Source: Limnoperna fortunei
Taxonomy: Eukaryota; Mollusca; Bivalvia; Mytilida; Modiolidae
NCBI GenBank assembly: GCA_944474755.1
Contig: OX104115.1
Coordinates: 73,384,993 to 73,448,992 of the forward strand
Reading direction: 5' to 3'
DNA length: 64,000 nt
Shown here in pieces: positions 23,701-36,809 of this stretch (position 1 is its first letter; the number at the start of each line of letters is the position of its first letter). The notes beneath the pieces were generated by a model. It had not been told where the DNA came from. It searched no databases and saw only the letters and a list, made by a program, of their open reading frames with translations. The translations under genes were made by a program, and so were the position numbers.

Positions 23701-26300
23701 AAAGCCACTTGTTACAAACTCATGATAATTAGAAGATGGCATCCAACCTTCAATTAGATTTGGCGTAGCTAACAATGGAAATCAAAACTTTTGGATTGAA
23801 CACTCATTAATCCTTTTGAAATGTAAAACAAAGCTTATTCCCACCTAAGCCCCATAAACACACTACATATAAATAACAACTGACAATATTCAATGTACAT
23901 TGCGCGTACAACAACAGAAAGACGTAACACGAAAAACCACAAATGAACAGGTTTCGTTTTATAGACCATACTTAGGGAACTATGCATACTACTTCATTTA
24001 TTATAACAAAATAATTTTAATACTTTAGTACTCATACGAATACATTTACAAATAGGCCTAAGTTCTACCTAAGACAAATCTAAGCGCATAAACATTATCA
24101 AATACTATGGGCTGTGGTGACAAAGGGTCAAAATGAGTTCTTTTTTTTTCCAAACTTAAACAATTTATTATATCACTAGCTGTTAACAATTACTTTACTA
24201 ATTACAGCTTTCATTAGCAAAGTACCCTGTAATATTAGTGCCTAAGTAAGCAGGGTGTAACTTAGGTAAGATAATATTATAAGTTAGTCACATGTACATG
24301 AATACACAATTACATATAAGTTTACTATACATGCGGAAATAAACCCGTAACTGATCCGAACATTATTATTGCCAAAATTTGTACACATGGATATATATAT
24401 ATATATACTTATGAATCTAGTCTTTAGAATGTAGTCTTCAGATTTTGTGAAAACCTTGAAATTGGTATTCATTGTTACTATTTCTTATGCACTGTAACAT
24501 GCCCCTAGTGAGCACATTCTGTTGGAAAATAAAATATTCTTCTAAACTCTACCGCAGGTCGGGGTCCCTCCGGGTACTCCGGCTACCTCCCCCCCCCCCC
24601 AAAAAAAAAAACTGGACGCCATGATATAGCTAAAAAATGGCTGAAAATGGCGTTAAACATTATTCAAATAAACATTAAAAAAAACATAACATAAACTATT
24701 TCTTAATTCAATTATAATAAAGTGCCTGACCACAGGAAATGTCTGTAAAGTATCACAGACGATTAACCTATCTAAAACCAAAACAGCATTAAAACATCTG
24801 TCCACAACTACAATCACAGATGCCTAATTTATTACAATTTTTGTAAACTTATTATCAAATTATGTCGCGTTTTTTCAGGAGAAAAACACACAACTCAACA
24901 ACCGCTGCGGCTTGTGCTTGCACGATGGTGACTTGTGTAATTTTTAAAATATATTGTAGTCATTTATAAATCACAAAATTATAAATATGTAACTGTCATG
25001 GTTAGATCCTGCTGATTTAATATAATTTTTGACGCGTTATCATTTCATATTGTTTAGTACAATTTCATTTCAATTTAATATTTTTTGTTTATTAATAAAT
25101 ATGGTAGTCTTTTTTTTAATACTGGGATTTTCCTAAAAAACTATGTGATAGGACAATTCTGTTTGCTTACAATTACAAAGAAAATTAAAATTAAAAATAC
25201 ATTTCAAGTACAAATATTGAATAAGAAATAATCGTACTGTATGACTAATACATGACTATAATTTTCGTTTGTCGCACAGCCACTTGTATTTGGACATGAC
25301 CGAAATTATGATTTTAATCTTAAAAAATACACGGAAGACAAAGTCTGTTTCTATTACTTAGATCTTCGTCATTAAAACTACGAACTACATGATTGATTGA
25401 TTGATTGATTGATTAATGGTGTTTAACGCCCGAGCAGCAATATTTCAGCTATATTCAGGCGAACGAATTACATGTATACTAGAGTATACACGAACTACAT
25501 GTATACTATATGATAAACGTGATAAATACAACTTTCCAATTATCAACTATCTGTCTATAGGGAAATGCTTCCTCGCCTGAAGCAATAGTGCCCTATGCAT
25601 TTTTTTGTTGTGCGTGTTTTTCTTTTAAGCAGTATTGTTTGAGCGGTATCACATTGTACATGAATGTTTTAATGTCCTTGCTTGTGCTTGGCCTCATAAC
25701 CTACAGAAAGCGTATATATAGTTTAAATTATAACTTAATTGTGTTATAACACGAAATCTTTTCGCTCAGGAAAATACCTGAACATATCTGTATTACTTAT
25801 TATGACATAAATAGATAACATCCGCAGTGAGAATTCCTTACTAATCACTATATAAGTCTAAATAAATAATAAACCAGTTTTATACTAATGAGCATAAGAA
25901 ACAAACAGGAACAGGTGCTCACCTGTAATAAACACATTAAATGTGTTACCAGGTTGTGTATTGATTACTACAGGTGTCCTGATTGGGTCAATAAGGTAGG
26001 TGAAATGTATACCTTAAATTCCCGTATGATCTCGCATATAATTTTTGTATTTTGTCAGATCTTGCAGGATAAAGTTTTGTTAGTGTTTTTAACAAATTAG
26101 TCTTTTTATACTGGAAATTATAAATAAAAGTGAGATGACGTCAAACTGTTAAAAATCGTGAAAAATGAAAAAAACTGAAATTGAATATGACAACAGATTA
26201 TCGTGACAAATGTGTTAATGCATTGTGTCGTTTTTTATCAATGATAAAATTATAATCACATGCTGATATTTTGAGCGATTGTTAATGGCAGGCGTCAAGT
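20740..26300. other. Intergenic, repeat fragments only
   Basis: AT-rich sequence with partial family A SINEs (23571-23645 minus, 24548-24680 plus), a family B fragment (25391-25463) and a diverged duplicate of the 19.0-19.3 kb region at about 22960-23320. An open frame of 91 codons at 21249-21524 (minus) has no support beyond length. Confidence 0.5.
24548..24680 (+). mobile_element. Family A SINE, 3' portion
   Basis: The body from ACCGCAGGTCGGGG to GGCGTTAAACATTATTCAAA is present. A C-run followed by an A-run at 24588-24610 sits where other copies have CTCCTCCAATAAAA, so the element has a local homopolymer expansion. Confidence 0.75.
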
Positions 26301-26324
26301 GAATAACAAGATTCTGACATTAGA

Positions 26325-26531
26325 TTCTTTGTTTTGTTTGAATGGTGTTTTAACGTCACTTTCAGCAATTGTGCAGCTATATCATGGCGTCCAGTTTTTG
26401 TTGGGGAAAGAAGCTGGGGTACCCGTAGAGAACCCCGACCTGCGGTAGGAAAACTGGCAATCCTTGTCAATTTAGATTAGGAGTCAAGTACACCCTGCCT
26501 GCAGTGAGAATCGAACCCACAATCTCAGTGT
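26325..26531 (-). mobile_element. Family A SINE, 5'-truncated, with 13-bp target duplication
   Basis: The minus strand runs from CACTGAGATTGTGGGTTCGA (box B) through the body to the CAAACAAAAC tail. The duplication TTCTGACATTAGA flanks it at 26312-26324 and 26532-26544. Box A is missing although the duplication is intact, so the element was already truncated when it inserted. Confidence 0.85.
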
Positions 26532-26970
26532 TTCTGACATTAGAAAAGTATTATACATTGTAATAAGGACTCCCATACAACTGTTTTTACCGTCATGCGT
26601 ACTGTGACCTCGACCTGTTCCTAATTCGATTTAGCGTTGTCAGTAATGTTAAGTGATACAAATATGTACGCCGTAATTGTATGGGTATAATATATTTTTA
26701 GTTTGAGGTGAATGCCCGTTTTTCAACCTTTAGAATTTCGAACGTGAGGTGAGTGTTAGAATTTAGATTAAAACATTCATAGATAAATATTTCGATTTTA
26801 TTCAGTATTTCTGCTGCCACGACTAGAAACACTAATGCTCAGTTTAAATGTAATTTACATTTTACTATGCAAATGAAGAAATGGCACTAGTTCATCAATC
26901 CGTATTTATCTACTGAACATAAATAGATGAACAAAAAGTAATTAAATTTGAGACAGTCGAGAATTCTATT

Positions 26971-27662
26971 GCTAACTAACCTAATAAGCTTCTGTGTTCA
27001 AACAAAGCGATAGTGCTTTTACGATGCCTATAAATTGACACCGAAAAAAATCCCAACTTACAACTTGTCTTTTGTTAGTGTCCATTTTAGTTTTCTTATT
27101 GGTATTTTTTGGATAATAACGATATTGTTTGAACAAATAGTACTAAATCTGTATTCTCTATAAAAAGAAGGATTATTGACGGATATGCGTTGAAAAGGAC
27201 GGAATTCCAGGCTCTGTTACTTGCACAAGTTATCTTCAGACTGGCGAGACGACCAATTTTAATTTTTTAGAGTTGTCTGTCTTACCTGCTGAGGCGTCCA
27301 GCTAGGCTACTAGTTTGCTAACTAACCTAATAAGCTTCTGTGTTCAAACAAAGCGATAGTGCTTTTACGATGCCTATAAATTGACACCGAAAAAAATCCC
27401 AACTTACAACTTGTCTTTTGTTAGTGTCCATTTTAGTTTTCTTATTGGTATTTTTTGGATATTAACGATATTGTTTGAACAAATAGTACTAAAGCTGTAT
27501 TCTCTATAATAAGAAGGATTATTGACGGATATGCGTTGAAAAGGACGGAATTCCAGGCTCTGTTACTTGCACAAGTTATCTTCAGACTGGCGAGACGACC
27601 AATTTTAATTTTTTAGAGTTGTCTGTCTTACCTGCTGAGGCGTCCAGCTGGGCTACTAGTTT
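26971..27662. repeat. 346-bp tandem duplication
   Basis: 26971-27316 and 27317-27662 are head-to-tail copies differing at only a few bases. Each starts GCTAACTAACCTAATAAGCT and ends GGCTACTAGTTT. I see no gene in it. Confidence 0.92.
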
Positions 27663-27839
27663 GAAAAGATTTCGCACATAGCTAGCAAATAAAATTCGAC
27701 GAAACGTCGAGCTTGTCAACTGTTTGACTGTCAAGTTAGTCTAAAGTCGCAATCAAACAGTTAAATGGCTCGGCGATCGCTATTTCTTATCAATCTATTG
27801 TCAAACTATAATTGGGATGTTACTTTACATAATCGGATA

Positions 27840-28185
27840 AGTTGATTGATTGGATGTTTGCCTAGCGTCCAGCGAGCAGTATTTCAGCTATATCACGGAC
27901 GACAACAAGTTTAGAAACAATAAATCATCGATAAAATGGATGGGGTACGACAAGGGAAACAACATTTCGACTGTTACTGGAAAATTACTAAGTACCTGGG
28001 AACAGGTTCACGTGGAAAAATAAGCATTTTGTAGCGGCTACAATGAGCCTAGTCTTTTTTTGGCTAAGCTTTCCGTATTATGACCTGACAACCCCCAAAC
28101 AAAGGGGCCTCCCCCCGGGGACGCGCTGGGCTGCTCTGAGGGCCGAGTACTGGTACGCCTCCCAGTATGGTCCCAGGTACATAAT
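27840..28185 (+). repeat. Family B interspersed repeat, near full length
   Basis: Runs from TTGATTGATTGGATGTTTGC through GCGTCCAGCGAGCAGTATTT and AGCGGCTACAATGAGCCTAG to a GC-rich end containing GGGGACGCGCTGGGCTGCTC and CCTCCCAGTATGGTCCCAG. Confidence 0.75.
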
Positions 28186-29283
28186 CAGATGTAATGCTTA
28201 AAAAATTATAAATATGTAAGGTATATGTTCCTTTTTTATTTTTTATATTTACCCGTTATTATATATATGGTGTAATTTTTGTTCCAGATATTAAAAATGT
28301 TATCATAAAATTAATTGACCAATTTAATAGAGAATGAAAAATAGCTTACAAATAAAGCTATGTATGACAAACACAAAAGAATATAGTTTTGTTTGTTTGA
28401 TGTTTAGCGCCACTTTTAGCAATTTTTGAGCTATAAAAAAGAACATGGTTTGGAGACCGATAATTTTACTTGGTCTTACTCCAAGAACCGGCCTGTTTAT
28501 GGGATTCCTCTACCGTTTATAGTCATTTAATCATAATTTTACAATTTGCGTGCAGGAGACTGGTGGCGATTCCCAGTTCTTGTCCCACAGAATCGTCGAG
28601 CTCTCCCCAAGGGTACCGGATCTTGGATGCTATCTTGTTTTGGGAATTGTCATGTATTGAAAGAAATATTTTAGTAGTGATACATGTACCTCCTGTTCAA
28701 GGAAATATTTTACTAATGACTCGGAAATCAAATTGTAACAATTCTTTATTGAGATCAGTGTTTGTTTTTCTACCATAAATCACAAATAATTACCAGAGCT
28801 GCATTATTCTTACAGAGATCAGCACTCGTTTGAGCCACGAAAGTTCATTTACAATTGTTTTTCCTTTCCTGCTTGAAACTTTCGTCTGCTAACAATAATA
28901 ATGAAAGCTATATATGGTCCGGATTTGTAGTTTTTAATTTAATTGGTTATTTAATATAATGTTATTATATAGGAAATGTTCTTCTACTATTTTCGCACTT
29001 TAAATGCAAATCAAGCATCTTATAAGCCTATAGTATATTTTAGATATTTTAAAACGCCAACAAACGAACCTATAACAAAAAACGTCAAACGGGCAAAAAT
29101 TTACTCCTTGCTCGAAGAACAATAATGCCACCATATTTGCGGTTAGGTCGCGAATAATGCAAGTACCATCACGCACAAGTATTTTAAGGAAATGAAAACA
29201 TACTGCCACTTTACGGTTTATGTCAACTGACCTAATTACACAAATAGTATTAGTCTTTATTTTAATAGACAATGTTTTTTCAG

Positions 29284-29389
29284 CGTGAAGTTAAATCTGG
29301 CTTTGATATGGAAAATAAGAATGAAAAGTGGTATCGAGTTGACAGAGAATTGTTACGAGTAAAAGGATTTTACTTCTTAACGTTTGCAG
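29284..29389 (+). CDS. MFSD6-like exon with probable start codon
   Basis: Follows a TTTTTTCAG acceptor and ends GCAG|GTACAG in phase 1. ATG at 29308 opens the frame MENKNEKWYRVDRELL. Eight open codons precede the ATG, so the true start may lie in an exon to the left, not seen. Confidence 0.75.
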
Positions 29390-32300
29390 GTACAGTGTTT
29401 TGAGTAAACAATAGAGGTGCCCGGTGGCCTAGTGGTAAAAGTAGTTAGTCTACTATTGATCACGGAGTTCAAGACTTACAGGGTGCGGGGTGTTCTCGAC
29501 TCCAATCTTAATTGACAATTATTGCCAGTTTTCCAACAGAACGTCGGGGTTTTTCTCCCGGTACTCCGAATTCCTCCTCCAAAAAACTAGACGCCATGAC
29601 ATAGCTTAAAACTTGCTTGAATTGGCGTTAAACACGATTTCAACAAACAAAAAACATTGAACAATACATTTTGTAGCTTAGGATTGATTAATTTTTTGGA
29701 TGTTGTGTTTACGTCCAGCGAGCAGTATTTCAGCTTTATTTAGAAAAACAGAAAAGGGAAGTGATGGGACACAGGGAACACAATTTAGACTGCTACATGG
29801 AAAAAAAAGTATGGAGTTTTGAGTAAGCGGAAAATTTAGCATTTTGTAGCGGCTACAATGAGCCTACACTTTTTCGAAATCTACAAAGGGGGTCTATATC
29901 GTACAAGGAGCGTGGCACTCTCAAAACACATAACCCACTTCGGTTAGCGGCCATGACAATCCCTCAACGCGATGGTCTCCTCTGTCCGCCACCAGGGGAC
30001 GCGCTGGGCTGCTCTTTGGGTCCAGCACTGGGAGACCTCCCAGTATGGTCCCAGTGTTACTTAGGAACATGTCGAGATAATACAATCAACAACCAACTGA
30101 TCATACAAGAACTCGCAATTCGGTGAAGGTATAAGCGAAAAATTAGGCCGAACAGACCAATATCACTAGGAAAATATATCCGTGGTTCCCAATTTTTCTA
30201 GTTAAAAAAGTCTATGTTAGTAAATCTAGTCTTAGGATCAGTTTTCCTAGTAAATCTACTCAATTTTCCTAGTAAAATACTCATTATACGGACTTTTTTT
30301 TACTATTCAGGAATCATAGTCCAGTACTGAAAATGCTAGGAATAATAAACACTTTTTTACTATATTTATAGTAAGTAGATGAAAAACATCAATTGACAGA
30401 CCTGAGTTTTCTAATAGTCTGAAAAACCTCTCACTTAAATAATGTTGCAAAATATTAATTCACAAACATGATTATTTCATGATGAACCCTTTTTATCCCT
30501 TCAAAGTAATATAAAAATTGAGATAATAATAAGGGATTGTTAAAATTGGTCATTCATATATTTAACTAATAAAATCTGTGAGAATGGAAATATTTTACTA
30601 TAGTAAAAATTGTACAGGGGACTTAAGTTACAGAGGACTAATTTTTCATGATAAAGCCTAGAAATATTTTAACAGTAAAATAGTCCTGGGAGCTTTTTTT
30701 ACTACCGGACTTAGTTTACACTATTAATAATAAAATTGGAATTGATTTGATTGGCAAATTCTTCGAAAATAACAATCCTATCTCTAATAATGGTTACAAG
30801 TAAGAAGAAAACAATTTTATGCAAACGTTCCTATTTTCTACTAATGGTAATTAAATTAAAGCACGTTTCTGTTTTCAATATGCTAAATATAGTAATTTGC
30901 TTCACATACTTTAAAATTATAATCATTTAATGAAGAGTATTTTTTTGTTTATATCGCAATTAACACCAATAACCAAATTTTAAAATATCAATTAATTTAA
31001 TTTATGTTTACTAACCAAAATCAATAAATCATGCAATAAATTAACAGTCAAGTACCCGATATTCCTAGGAAAAAAAGTACCGGTCTAATTTTAATATGGT
31101 AGGACTATTCTACATAGGAAAATAAGTGCGAGGTTCTTTTAACTAGGAAATTGAGTAACATGGACTTATTTTACTAGTTACAAAAGTCCGTGGGACTAAA
31201 TTTTCTTTTGAACTTATTTTACTGTTACAAAAATGCACAAATACTGAACATGTAAAACTAATGCGTAAAGAAAATAGTTTATTATTTAAACTGGGATCTG
31301 TTGTATAACCTATGAATAACTTATTCACGTGTTCGCTATAATAGTGTTTTCCCCCATCGAGTTTATAAGCCATCTGTTTTAATCGAGAAAAAAACTGTTA
31401 TAAGAGATAAATTACAGTAGATGCTAATCAATCTTGTAATCGGGTGTTGAACATCTGTTTCCAGGAGTAGAACCACGTGATATGTAAGGACAGACAAGTT
31501 GAGAATTTCCACTCTGCAACAATATTTATATTAGTCCGTTGTAAATTACATTTTCCAGTCAAGTTATCTTAAACTCACATACAAACACTAACATGAAAAA
31601 GAATCCGAATAAGTAATTGTTTGAAAATCATGCATAACTGCATTATGTGTTTTATTGTTTAAATGCTACTTACCTTATTTCCGGTAATGCTTTATACATA
31701 TGTATTGGGGTTCATGTTTTACTTTGAATGGACGCCGAGTCCAGACACAGTACAAAATTGATAGCTGGATTGATTTATGATTTCGTCAAGTCAACACTAT
31801 AGATTGCTTTTGTCGTCATTAGTAATAGCTATATAACTATTATATTTTACCGACAACATGTCCATGTTCCACGATTTGGCAGAGGTACCCTAGTAAATCC
31901 TGTTAAGGATGGGGTCGAGATCACTTTTAATCAGAACACTCACCCAAAACGTGTACCCAACAGCGATTCTTTACCGTGGTGCATATACATGATTCTTTAT
32001 ACCTTGATTCATCTCTTTACCTTTGTTTTAGTCTATATACTTTTGTTCTACTGAAAAAAAATATACAAATAAAAATATTAAAATCATTAGATTTTAGAAA
32101 TTATTAAATATTTATAATATTTTTTCAGCTATCGGATGCCTTTTTCCGTATGTTTCTCTATATGTAAAAGCTCTGGGAATCACACAGTCACAAGCTGGTC
32201 TTATCTTTGGAATTTTGCCGTTCATCGAGTTCTGTGTACAGCCAACTGTTGGACTAATCGCTGATAAATTGCAGAAGCATCGGTGTTGTCTTATACTCTG

Positions 32301-35300
32301 CTGCATATTAACAGGAATATTGTATAATACACTGAGATTTGTGCCATCGTCACACAGCAAGTTTTCGATGGTTAGTACTGATGTTGTTTGTGGACATTTT
32401 GGTTCTTATATAAGAAGTTGTGTGAACGAAAGCAAACAGCATAGTTGTCCTCTAGATTTCTCGCGATATATAACCACCCAGAGCGAACTGTCAAATAAAA
32501 CGAATATAAACAGCGGGCCAACAACAAACATCAGTTATTTTGAATTTCATGAAAAGTCCATCGATTGCAATATAAATTGTCATCAAAAACAAGACGCATC
32601 AAGCAGTATCAAAAATGTGTGTTTTTCACAAGGAAGCGATTTGAATATTATAAGTGACTGCTCCAATTCAGTTATAGATGATAATACTAATGTAGAATTT
32701 ATGTCAACGATCTTTTTGTACCCGTTTCTACTATTACCAAACGACAGCAGTCATACTTGTCATCAATACAACTTCGATTCTTTTTTATTCAGTGGAAAGA
32801 AGTACAAGAAAATGCGCTGCGCATCTCATGCGACTTTAACTTGTAATTTGACTTGTAATCCAATTGATGCCTGTGTCACAACCAAAGCTAATGTTTTAAG
32901 CCCTCTATCATTTTGGATGTTCTTTGGACTGCTTTTGCTTGGGCGGATCGCCTATACCCCAATTACAAGTTTATTTGATGCGATTTCCTATAACCTTCTG
33001 GGTGAAGAGAAGAGAAACAAATGGGGTCAGCAAAGGCTTTGGGCGAATGTTAGTTTGTCAATATTTGCTATCAGTTCCGGGATCATAATGGATAAAATGG
33101 TGACAGACGATAGCAACAAACATTTTGATATTGCCTTTTATTCATACGGGGTTCTTTTTCTCATTGTGGCAGTATATATGTGTACCAGCAGAACTTCAGT
33201 TAATATTTCCGGTAAACAAGTTTTCAAAGGTGCAGTTAAAACGTTCCTAAATTGTAGAATACTATCATTCTTTATTGTCATCGCGTTCTTTGGATTACTA
33301 TCAGGAGCTTTAGATTCGTTTTTATTTTGGTTTTTAGAAGCCGAATTACAAAATAAATTAAAAATTGTCCCGGGATTATGTATGCTTTTCAACAGCATAG
33401 GAGAAATAGTATTTTTCTATTTTGCCGGGCAAATTATTGAACGTTTTGGACATCTGAAGTGTTTATATGCTGTTTTCGTAGCTCATTCCATCAGGTTTAT
33501 ATTGTATTCATTTCTCAAGCACGCCTGGTTTATTCTGCCGATAGAACTTTTGAATGGAGTAACGTTTAGTCTAATGTGGACTACAGCGACATCCTTCGGA
33601 AGCATTATTGCGCCTCGTGGTTTGTCAGGAACAATTCAAGGAGTTTTAAGTGGGATTTATTTTGGATTTGGTAAGAATATTTATCATTATACATGTGGTC
33701 ATGTTATTTTTTATTTGGAAAAACTTCACACCTTTAGAGTTACATTCGTTATAAATAAACTGATCTGCAAATCTTTCTGAAGGTTAGAAATAAAGATGTA
33801 TCATATCTTCAAATTATAAAAATAGTATATTCACGAAAAAACTTAATTTTATTTCAACATTGACACATAAAACTTTATATAACTAGTAAACAACTACAAT
33901 AATAATTTTCAACGTTTTGTTTGTTGCAACTATTGAATTAATTGATACATTTAATGGAAACTTCAATTTATTTGCCTAAGACATTAGTTCTATAATACTC
34001 TAGGTACTTGAGAACACGATACAAACAGTAAATCAACAGAATAAAGGGGTCGGGAACAAAGTTTTGACTGGCACTAGAAAAATATGCAGTATTACATGTA
34101 GGTATGGACGGATAAGGTAGACCTTGTGGCTACTATGACATTTCTGTCTACGATATCTACATGAAGGTCCACGGTCCGCGGTAAGGCTTTCCAACCTGAC
34201 AACCCAAGACGAGAAGTATTTTCCTATCATCCACAAGGGGTCGCGCTGGGCATCTCAGTAGGTCGAACACTGGAGACCGTCCCAGAATGTTCCCATACCT
34301 TTCTAATAATACACGTTTTAACTAAGTAATGGCCAATTTATTGTATCATATTGTAATATACATTTTTGCGTAATTTCAAGGTAAAGGTGTTGGTAGTTTA
34401 GTGACCGGAGAGTTATACACATGGATTGGTATACGTTGGACATTTCGGACTTACGGGATTATCTCATTAGTTCTTCTTGTCTTATATGTGGTACTTAACT
34501 CCGTAGTGTTAAAAACTACTAATACAGTTAACAGACAGATGGAGCCACGAATTAACGAAAAAGGTTGGTGATTGTTTTCTGGAAATAGAACCCCTTAAAT
34601 GTAATGAACAAAAAGAACAGTTATACTTTATATATAGATATTACATGTACGCCCTTTAAAATCAAATGAAACATAGTTTACACAAAAAGGAAAAAATACA
34701 ACAGATAAAAATACTAAATATAACAGAACCATTCAAGGTAGGCATTAGAAAATATAAAAGAGATTACTTTCTTTCAGCGTCCTTAATTTGTTCATTACAT
34801 CCGATAGAACTATGTAACAATGTGACAGTCATTACAAATACTTGTTTTCCCTTTCAAAACAATGTTACCTGTTTTCAAGATATAACTAATCATTTTTACT
34901 GTCCCCTTCCAGAACAATCATATGAGATTGTTTTTTATGTCCCGCCAACGAAATTGGGGGAACATGTATACTTTGCGTTGAAGCCTCTTTTTATGAAGAT
35001 GACGTTACATCTTAAAGAAATTTGATACACAGATACAACATGATAAGATCTTCTCGCTTTTGTTTATCTGTGCACAATTCTTCAGACTTGAGTGAATTTA
35101 GAAAAAGGAGGGACATTTGCTAAAATGTACCAAGGCGGGACAGATTTTTTTCTAAGGGAATTTAGTTAAAGGCATCGTGTATAACAAAATCATTCTTTTG
35201 AAAAAAAATGAAAAACATATTTTTTAAATGAATAAAAAGGTGATGATCGTTTAGATTGGTTTGTATTTTGTAGTGGACGATATGTAAATGCAAAATTTTT

Positions 35301-35846
35301 TCACATGGGATATTAGTATATGATACATGCGATGCAGGGGACACAACTCCAGGTATGACCAGAAAAGTGTACAAAAATTGTCGCGAAGGAGTCTAAACAT
35401 AAAAAATAAAATATTCATACCTTCTTTCTTTGTTGTTAAGTTTACTTTGGAAAATGTCACTGCCAACATGCTTGTGTGTTTTTTCGTACTCAGGGACATT
35501 TGTTCTTCAATACTATAGCATCAATTCCTTTAATAGATTCATATAACTGCAGCGAAAAACTTTTTCTTGGACTCGACTCATTACTTGAGGAATTGGGCAT
35601 GGAAGCAGTCCCGTACGTAGGACACACACAAGCATGTTGGCAGGGACATTTTCCAAAGTCATAAAAATTACAATAGTCGGTCATCATATTTGGTTTTTTT
35701 TTACATAATTTTGTCTAGTTGATACAAGTACAGAGTAAATTTTTTTTGCAGATGTTAGCGGAGATTTTAACGTTGAGTTTTGGAATGGAAGAGATGCATC
35801 AGAAAACCTTCTTTCTCGAACAGAGAAGTCTGCACCGAATGAATAA
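29284..35846 (+). CDS. MFSD6-like major facilitator transporter (four visible exons)
   Basis: Exons 29284-29389, 32129-33670, 34381-34563 and 35752-35846 join in frame; all three introns are GT-AG in phase 1. From the ATG at 29308 the protein has 633 residues. The N-terminus (KWYRVDRELLRVKGFYFLTFA, then IGCLFPYVSLYVKALGITQS, PFIEFCVQPTVGLIADKL) is the hallmark of the MFSD6 branch of the major facilitator superfamily. A loop of about 190 residues between helices 2 and 3, rich in Cys and N-glycosylation sites, is also typical. Later helices include FWMFFGLLLLGRIAYTPITS, LLGEEKRNKWGQQRLWANVS and FNSIGEIVFFYFAGQIIERFG. The substrate is unknown. The frame stays open upstream of the ATG to the acceptor at 29283, so an earlier coding exon is possible. 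Confidence 0.9.
29413..29655 (+). mobile_element. Family A SINE in MFSD6-like intron 1
   Basis: Head GGTGGCCTAGTGGTAAAAGT, a damaged box B, body CGGGGTTTTTCTCCCGGTAC and tail GGCGTTAAACACG with CAAACAAAAAAC. It begins only 24 bases after the splice donor of the MFSD6-like exon, in the sense direction. Confidence 0.75.
29680..30062 (+). repeat. Family B interspersed repeat in MFSD6-like intron 1
   Basis: The longest copy seen: GATTGATTAATTTTTTGGAT start, GTCCAGCGAGCAGTATTTCA, AGCGGCTACAATGAGCCTAC, ACGCGATGGTCTCCTCTGTC and the end CTCCCAGTATGGTCCCAG. Confidence 0.75.
30063..32128 (+). other. Remainder of MFSD6-like intron 1
   Basis: Non-coding. Between about 30180 and 31200 the motif CTAGTAAA or CTAGGAAAA recurs in both orientations, most densely at the two ends (30190-30310 and 31060-31200), which suggests a worn inverted-repeat element. 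The last part carries the AT-rich tract before the acceptor at 32128. Confidence 0.45.
33992..34302 (+). repeat. Family B interspersed repeat, diverged, in an MFSD6-like intron
   Basis: Keeps AGTAAATCAACAGAATAAAG, GTGGCTACTATGACA and a GC-rich end GTCGCGCTGGGCATCTCAG with TCCCAGAATGTTCCCA. The start is worn. Confidence 0.55.
34564..35751 (+). other. MFSD6-like last intron, with an unexplained 119-codon frame
   Basis: The intron holds an open frame at 34666-35025 with six cysteines and three N-glycosylation motifs in its second half (CSLHPIELCNNVTVITNTC, CFQDITNHFYCPLPEQ). It is preceded at about 34779 by a plausible TACTTTCTTTCAG acceptor. It could be an alternative exon or a relic; I do not recognise it, and it has no clear donor. 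Confidence 0.35.
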
Positions 35847-36023
35847 ATAGTATAGAATAAATGGATTCTCAGTAAATTATTGCATTGTAATTACTGTACC
35901 AAACGGTAGACTTTCATTTTTATCAGATATTCATATTCAGACATTTTTAAATTACTTTTGTATATTTATATCACTTCATAATGTTAACTTCCAATATGAT
36001 TCGCTCTGATTCGACAGAGTTAA

Positions 36024-36300
36024 GTAATTAATTGAATGTTTGTTAAATGTCAAGCCAGCAATATTTCAGAAATACTTAGAATGGGAGCAGGTTAAAGGCA
36101 ATAAATGAAGGGGAAAGGGGTGGATCAACGGAAACAACGTTTTCACTGCGACTGGAAAAGTAATAAAGCATCGAGAAGGGAAGTGTTTACAAGGAGCCTA
36201 CTCTTGCTAAATCTACAAACTGAATCTTTATTGTGCAAGGATCGTGGCACTCTCCAAAAACCTATCCCACTACGTTTCGCGGCATGACTATCTGTCTTAT
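36024..36300 (+). repeat. Family B interspersed repeat, partial
   Basis: Starts TTAATTGAATGTTTGTTAAA and follows the family through AGCAATATTTCAGAAATACT, GGGGTGGATCAACGGAAACA and AGGATCGTGGCACTCTCCAA. The GC-rich end is missing. Confidence 0.6.
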
Positions 36301-36809
36301 GACCTGACAACTATTTACAGTGTACAGTCAAAATATATAAATTACATACAAAACTATAAATATTTTCGAAACAATATAACACATTTATCCAATGGGTGTT
36401 TAAAGCGTCTACAAATTCATCCCACGCTCATAGAATAAGATTTAAATATTGTAAATTTAGTCCCTTATCCTCATCGGGATTTAAAGTCATTCCGTTGTGA
36501 CACTGTTACACTCATTCGCCTGCATTATGTTCAGCGCTCTAGACCAGTCAATAAAATCCGTAATATAAAATTAAAGCTTAATTAACCGAGGTGTATCTAG
36601 AGATAGAAATAGTTCAGCTGTACAGCGTGTGACGATGAAAATTTTGTAACCAATAAGTTACGAAGTAATTCAAAATCATAAAAAGCATTAGCTTTGAGAA
36701 AAAGTATATATCAATGCATACAATATAAATACCGGTAAATACACATTGCATAACTTATGTCATACTTAGTACATTTGTATGTGGCAAGCCATACTAGTAT
36801 ATGGCCATA

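Noticed and set aside
28470..28778. 102-codon frame on the plus strand
   Set aside because: Lies next to repeat fragments, has no family resemblance and no good splice signals.
29000..29272. 90-codon frame on the minus strand just before the MFSD6-like exon
   Set aside because: Antisense to the likely upstream intron of the transporter and without any recognised motif.
32112..33398. Minus-strand frames inside the MFSD6-like exon
   Set aside because: Shadows of the real plus-strand coding exon.
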